Shown here: positions 63,861-64,000 of the stretch, in pieces
Layout: each line of letters starts with the position of its first letter
How positions within the stretch are numbered: the stretch's first letter is position 1
Source: Bacillus marinisedimentorum
GTDB taxonomy: Bacteria > Bacillota > Bacilli > Bacillales > Bacillaceae_O
Assembly: GCF_001644195.2 (NCBI RefSeq)
Contig: NZ_LWBL02000023.1
Location: forward strand, 23,126-87,125
DNA length: 64,000 nt
Direction: 5' to 3'
The notes under the pieces: model-generated
The model's input: only the letters and a program-made list of their open reading frames with translations
Database searches by the model: none
What the model was told of the DNA's origin: nothing
Made by a program: the position numbers and the translations under genes

Positions 63861-63886
63861 GTTTACCAAAACATTTAACGTGGTAT
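63861..63886 (+). promoter_or_regulatory. Sigma-B-like promoter
   Basis: GTTTAC (63861-63866), 14-base spacer, TGGTAT (63881-63886), close to the sigma-B consensus GTTTAA-N13-15-GGGTAT, 55 bases upstream of the KGG gene. Confidence 0.55.
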
Positions 63887-63940
63887 CAACTTTTATGTAA
63901 ATAGATATAGAAAAATCATCAAAAGGAGAGGATTTCATCA

Positions 63941-64000
63941 TGGCAAAGAAAGACAATAACCGCGACATGACACTTAAGGAAGCCGGCCGTAAAGGCGGAG
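63941..64000 (+). CDS. KGG-repeat stress protein (3' end outside window)
   Basis: The first 20 codons read MAKKDNNRDMTLKEAGRKGG, the start of a KGG/GsiB-type stress protein with an EAGRKGG motif. AAAGGAGAGG lies upstream of the ATG. In B. subtilis gsiB is strongly sigma-B dependent, which fits the promoter seen here. The gene runs past the end of the window. Confidence 0.75.

Larger units (their letters stand above)
62983..63940. other. Intergenic region with operators and a repeat
   Basis: Nearly 1 kb without a supported gene. It holds two SinR-box-like palindromes (63015-63034, 63165-63180), repeat family B copy 2 (63354-63480), and a sigma-B-like promoter (63861-63886). A 60-codon minus-strand frame at 63379-63561 lies inside the repeat and is not coding. 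Confidence 0.6.

Overview
The window looks like the chromosome of a spore-forming Bacillaceae species (Bacillus sensu lato). The evidence is gene content and signals: strong AAGGAGG-type ribosome binding sites, TTG/GTG starts, many intrinsic terminators, a hut histidine-degradation cluster, lutABC with a GntR-type lutR, a TPP-riboswitch-controlled thiT, sinI/sinR, glpD, a DUF2164 protein, and a KGG-repeat stress gene behind a sigma-B-like promoter. I cannot name the species from the sequence.

Layout. 1-5161 holds housekeeping and stress genes (OsmC, TIGR00266, UspA, AI-2E transporter) and a CheY-like protein coupled to a small repeat protein. 5158-16417 is a minus-strand Tad/Flp pilus locus (cpaB, cpaE/tadZ, tadA, tadB, tadC, pilin, VWA lipoprotein, secreted pentapeptide-repeat protein, coiled-coil protein, membrane protein, tadE, tadG-like). 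17425-23089 is the minus-strand hut cluster hutU-hutI-hutG-hutH. A small gene and a 21-bp-phased TCACGC array follow. An M29 aminopeptidase gene (24221-25453) is the integration site of a ~15.7-kb island that ends at 40933/41151 with a perfect 218-bp copy of the gene's 3' end. 41351-53239 is mixed core sequence: VLRF1-type protein, tandem doxX, phosphoesterase, glutaredoxin, thiT, Lon-like protease, YczE-type protein, orphan histidine kinase. 53687-57527 is lutCBA and lutR. 57676-64000 holds small proteins, a GNAT enzyme, glpD with a leader terminator, a sinI-sinR pair with a truncated SinR, and the start of a KGG gene.

The island (about 25454-40933) is visibly AT-richer than its flanks. It is rich in nucleases: secreted SNase-Excalibur, a homing-endonuclease-repeat/zinc-finger nuclease, a membrane-anchored Mrr-like enzyme, HNH, GIY-YIG, plus an SF1 helicase coupled to a DUF2290 protein and a MazG-like protein coupled to the HNH protein. 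Apart from the integrase I see no conjugation, capsid or packaging genes. It is therefore best read as a small integrative accessory or defence island, and its two translationally coupled gene pairs are the best candidates for an undescribed system.

How genes work together. The Tad genes form one assembly machine whose accessory secreted proteins lie in the middle of the operon. The hut genes convert histidine to glutamate and formamide, with a cre-like site before hutU and a terminator-containing leader before hutH. The lut genes oxidise L-lactate under a divergently placed palindromic operator. SinI and the short SinR-like protein lie behind two SinR-box-like palindromes. glpD has its own promoter and leader terminator, as in GlpP antitermination.
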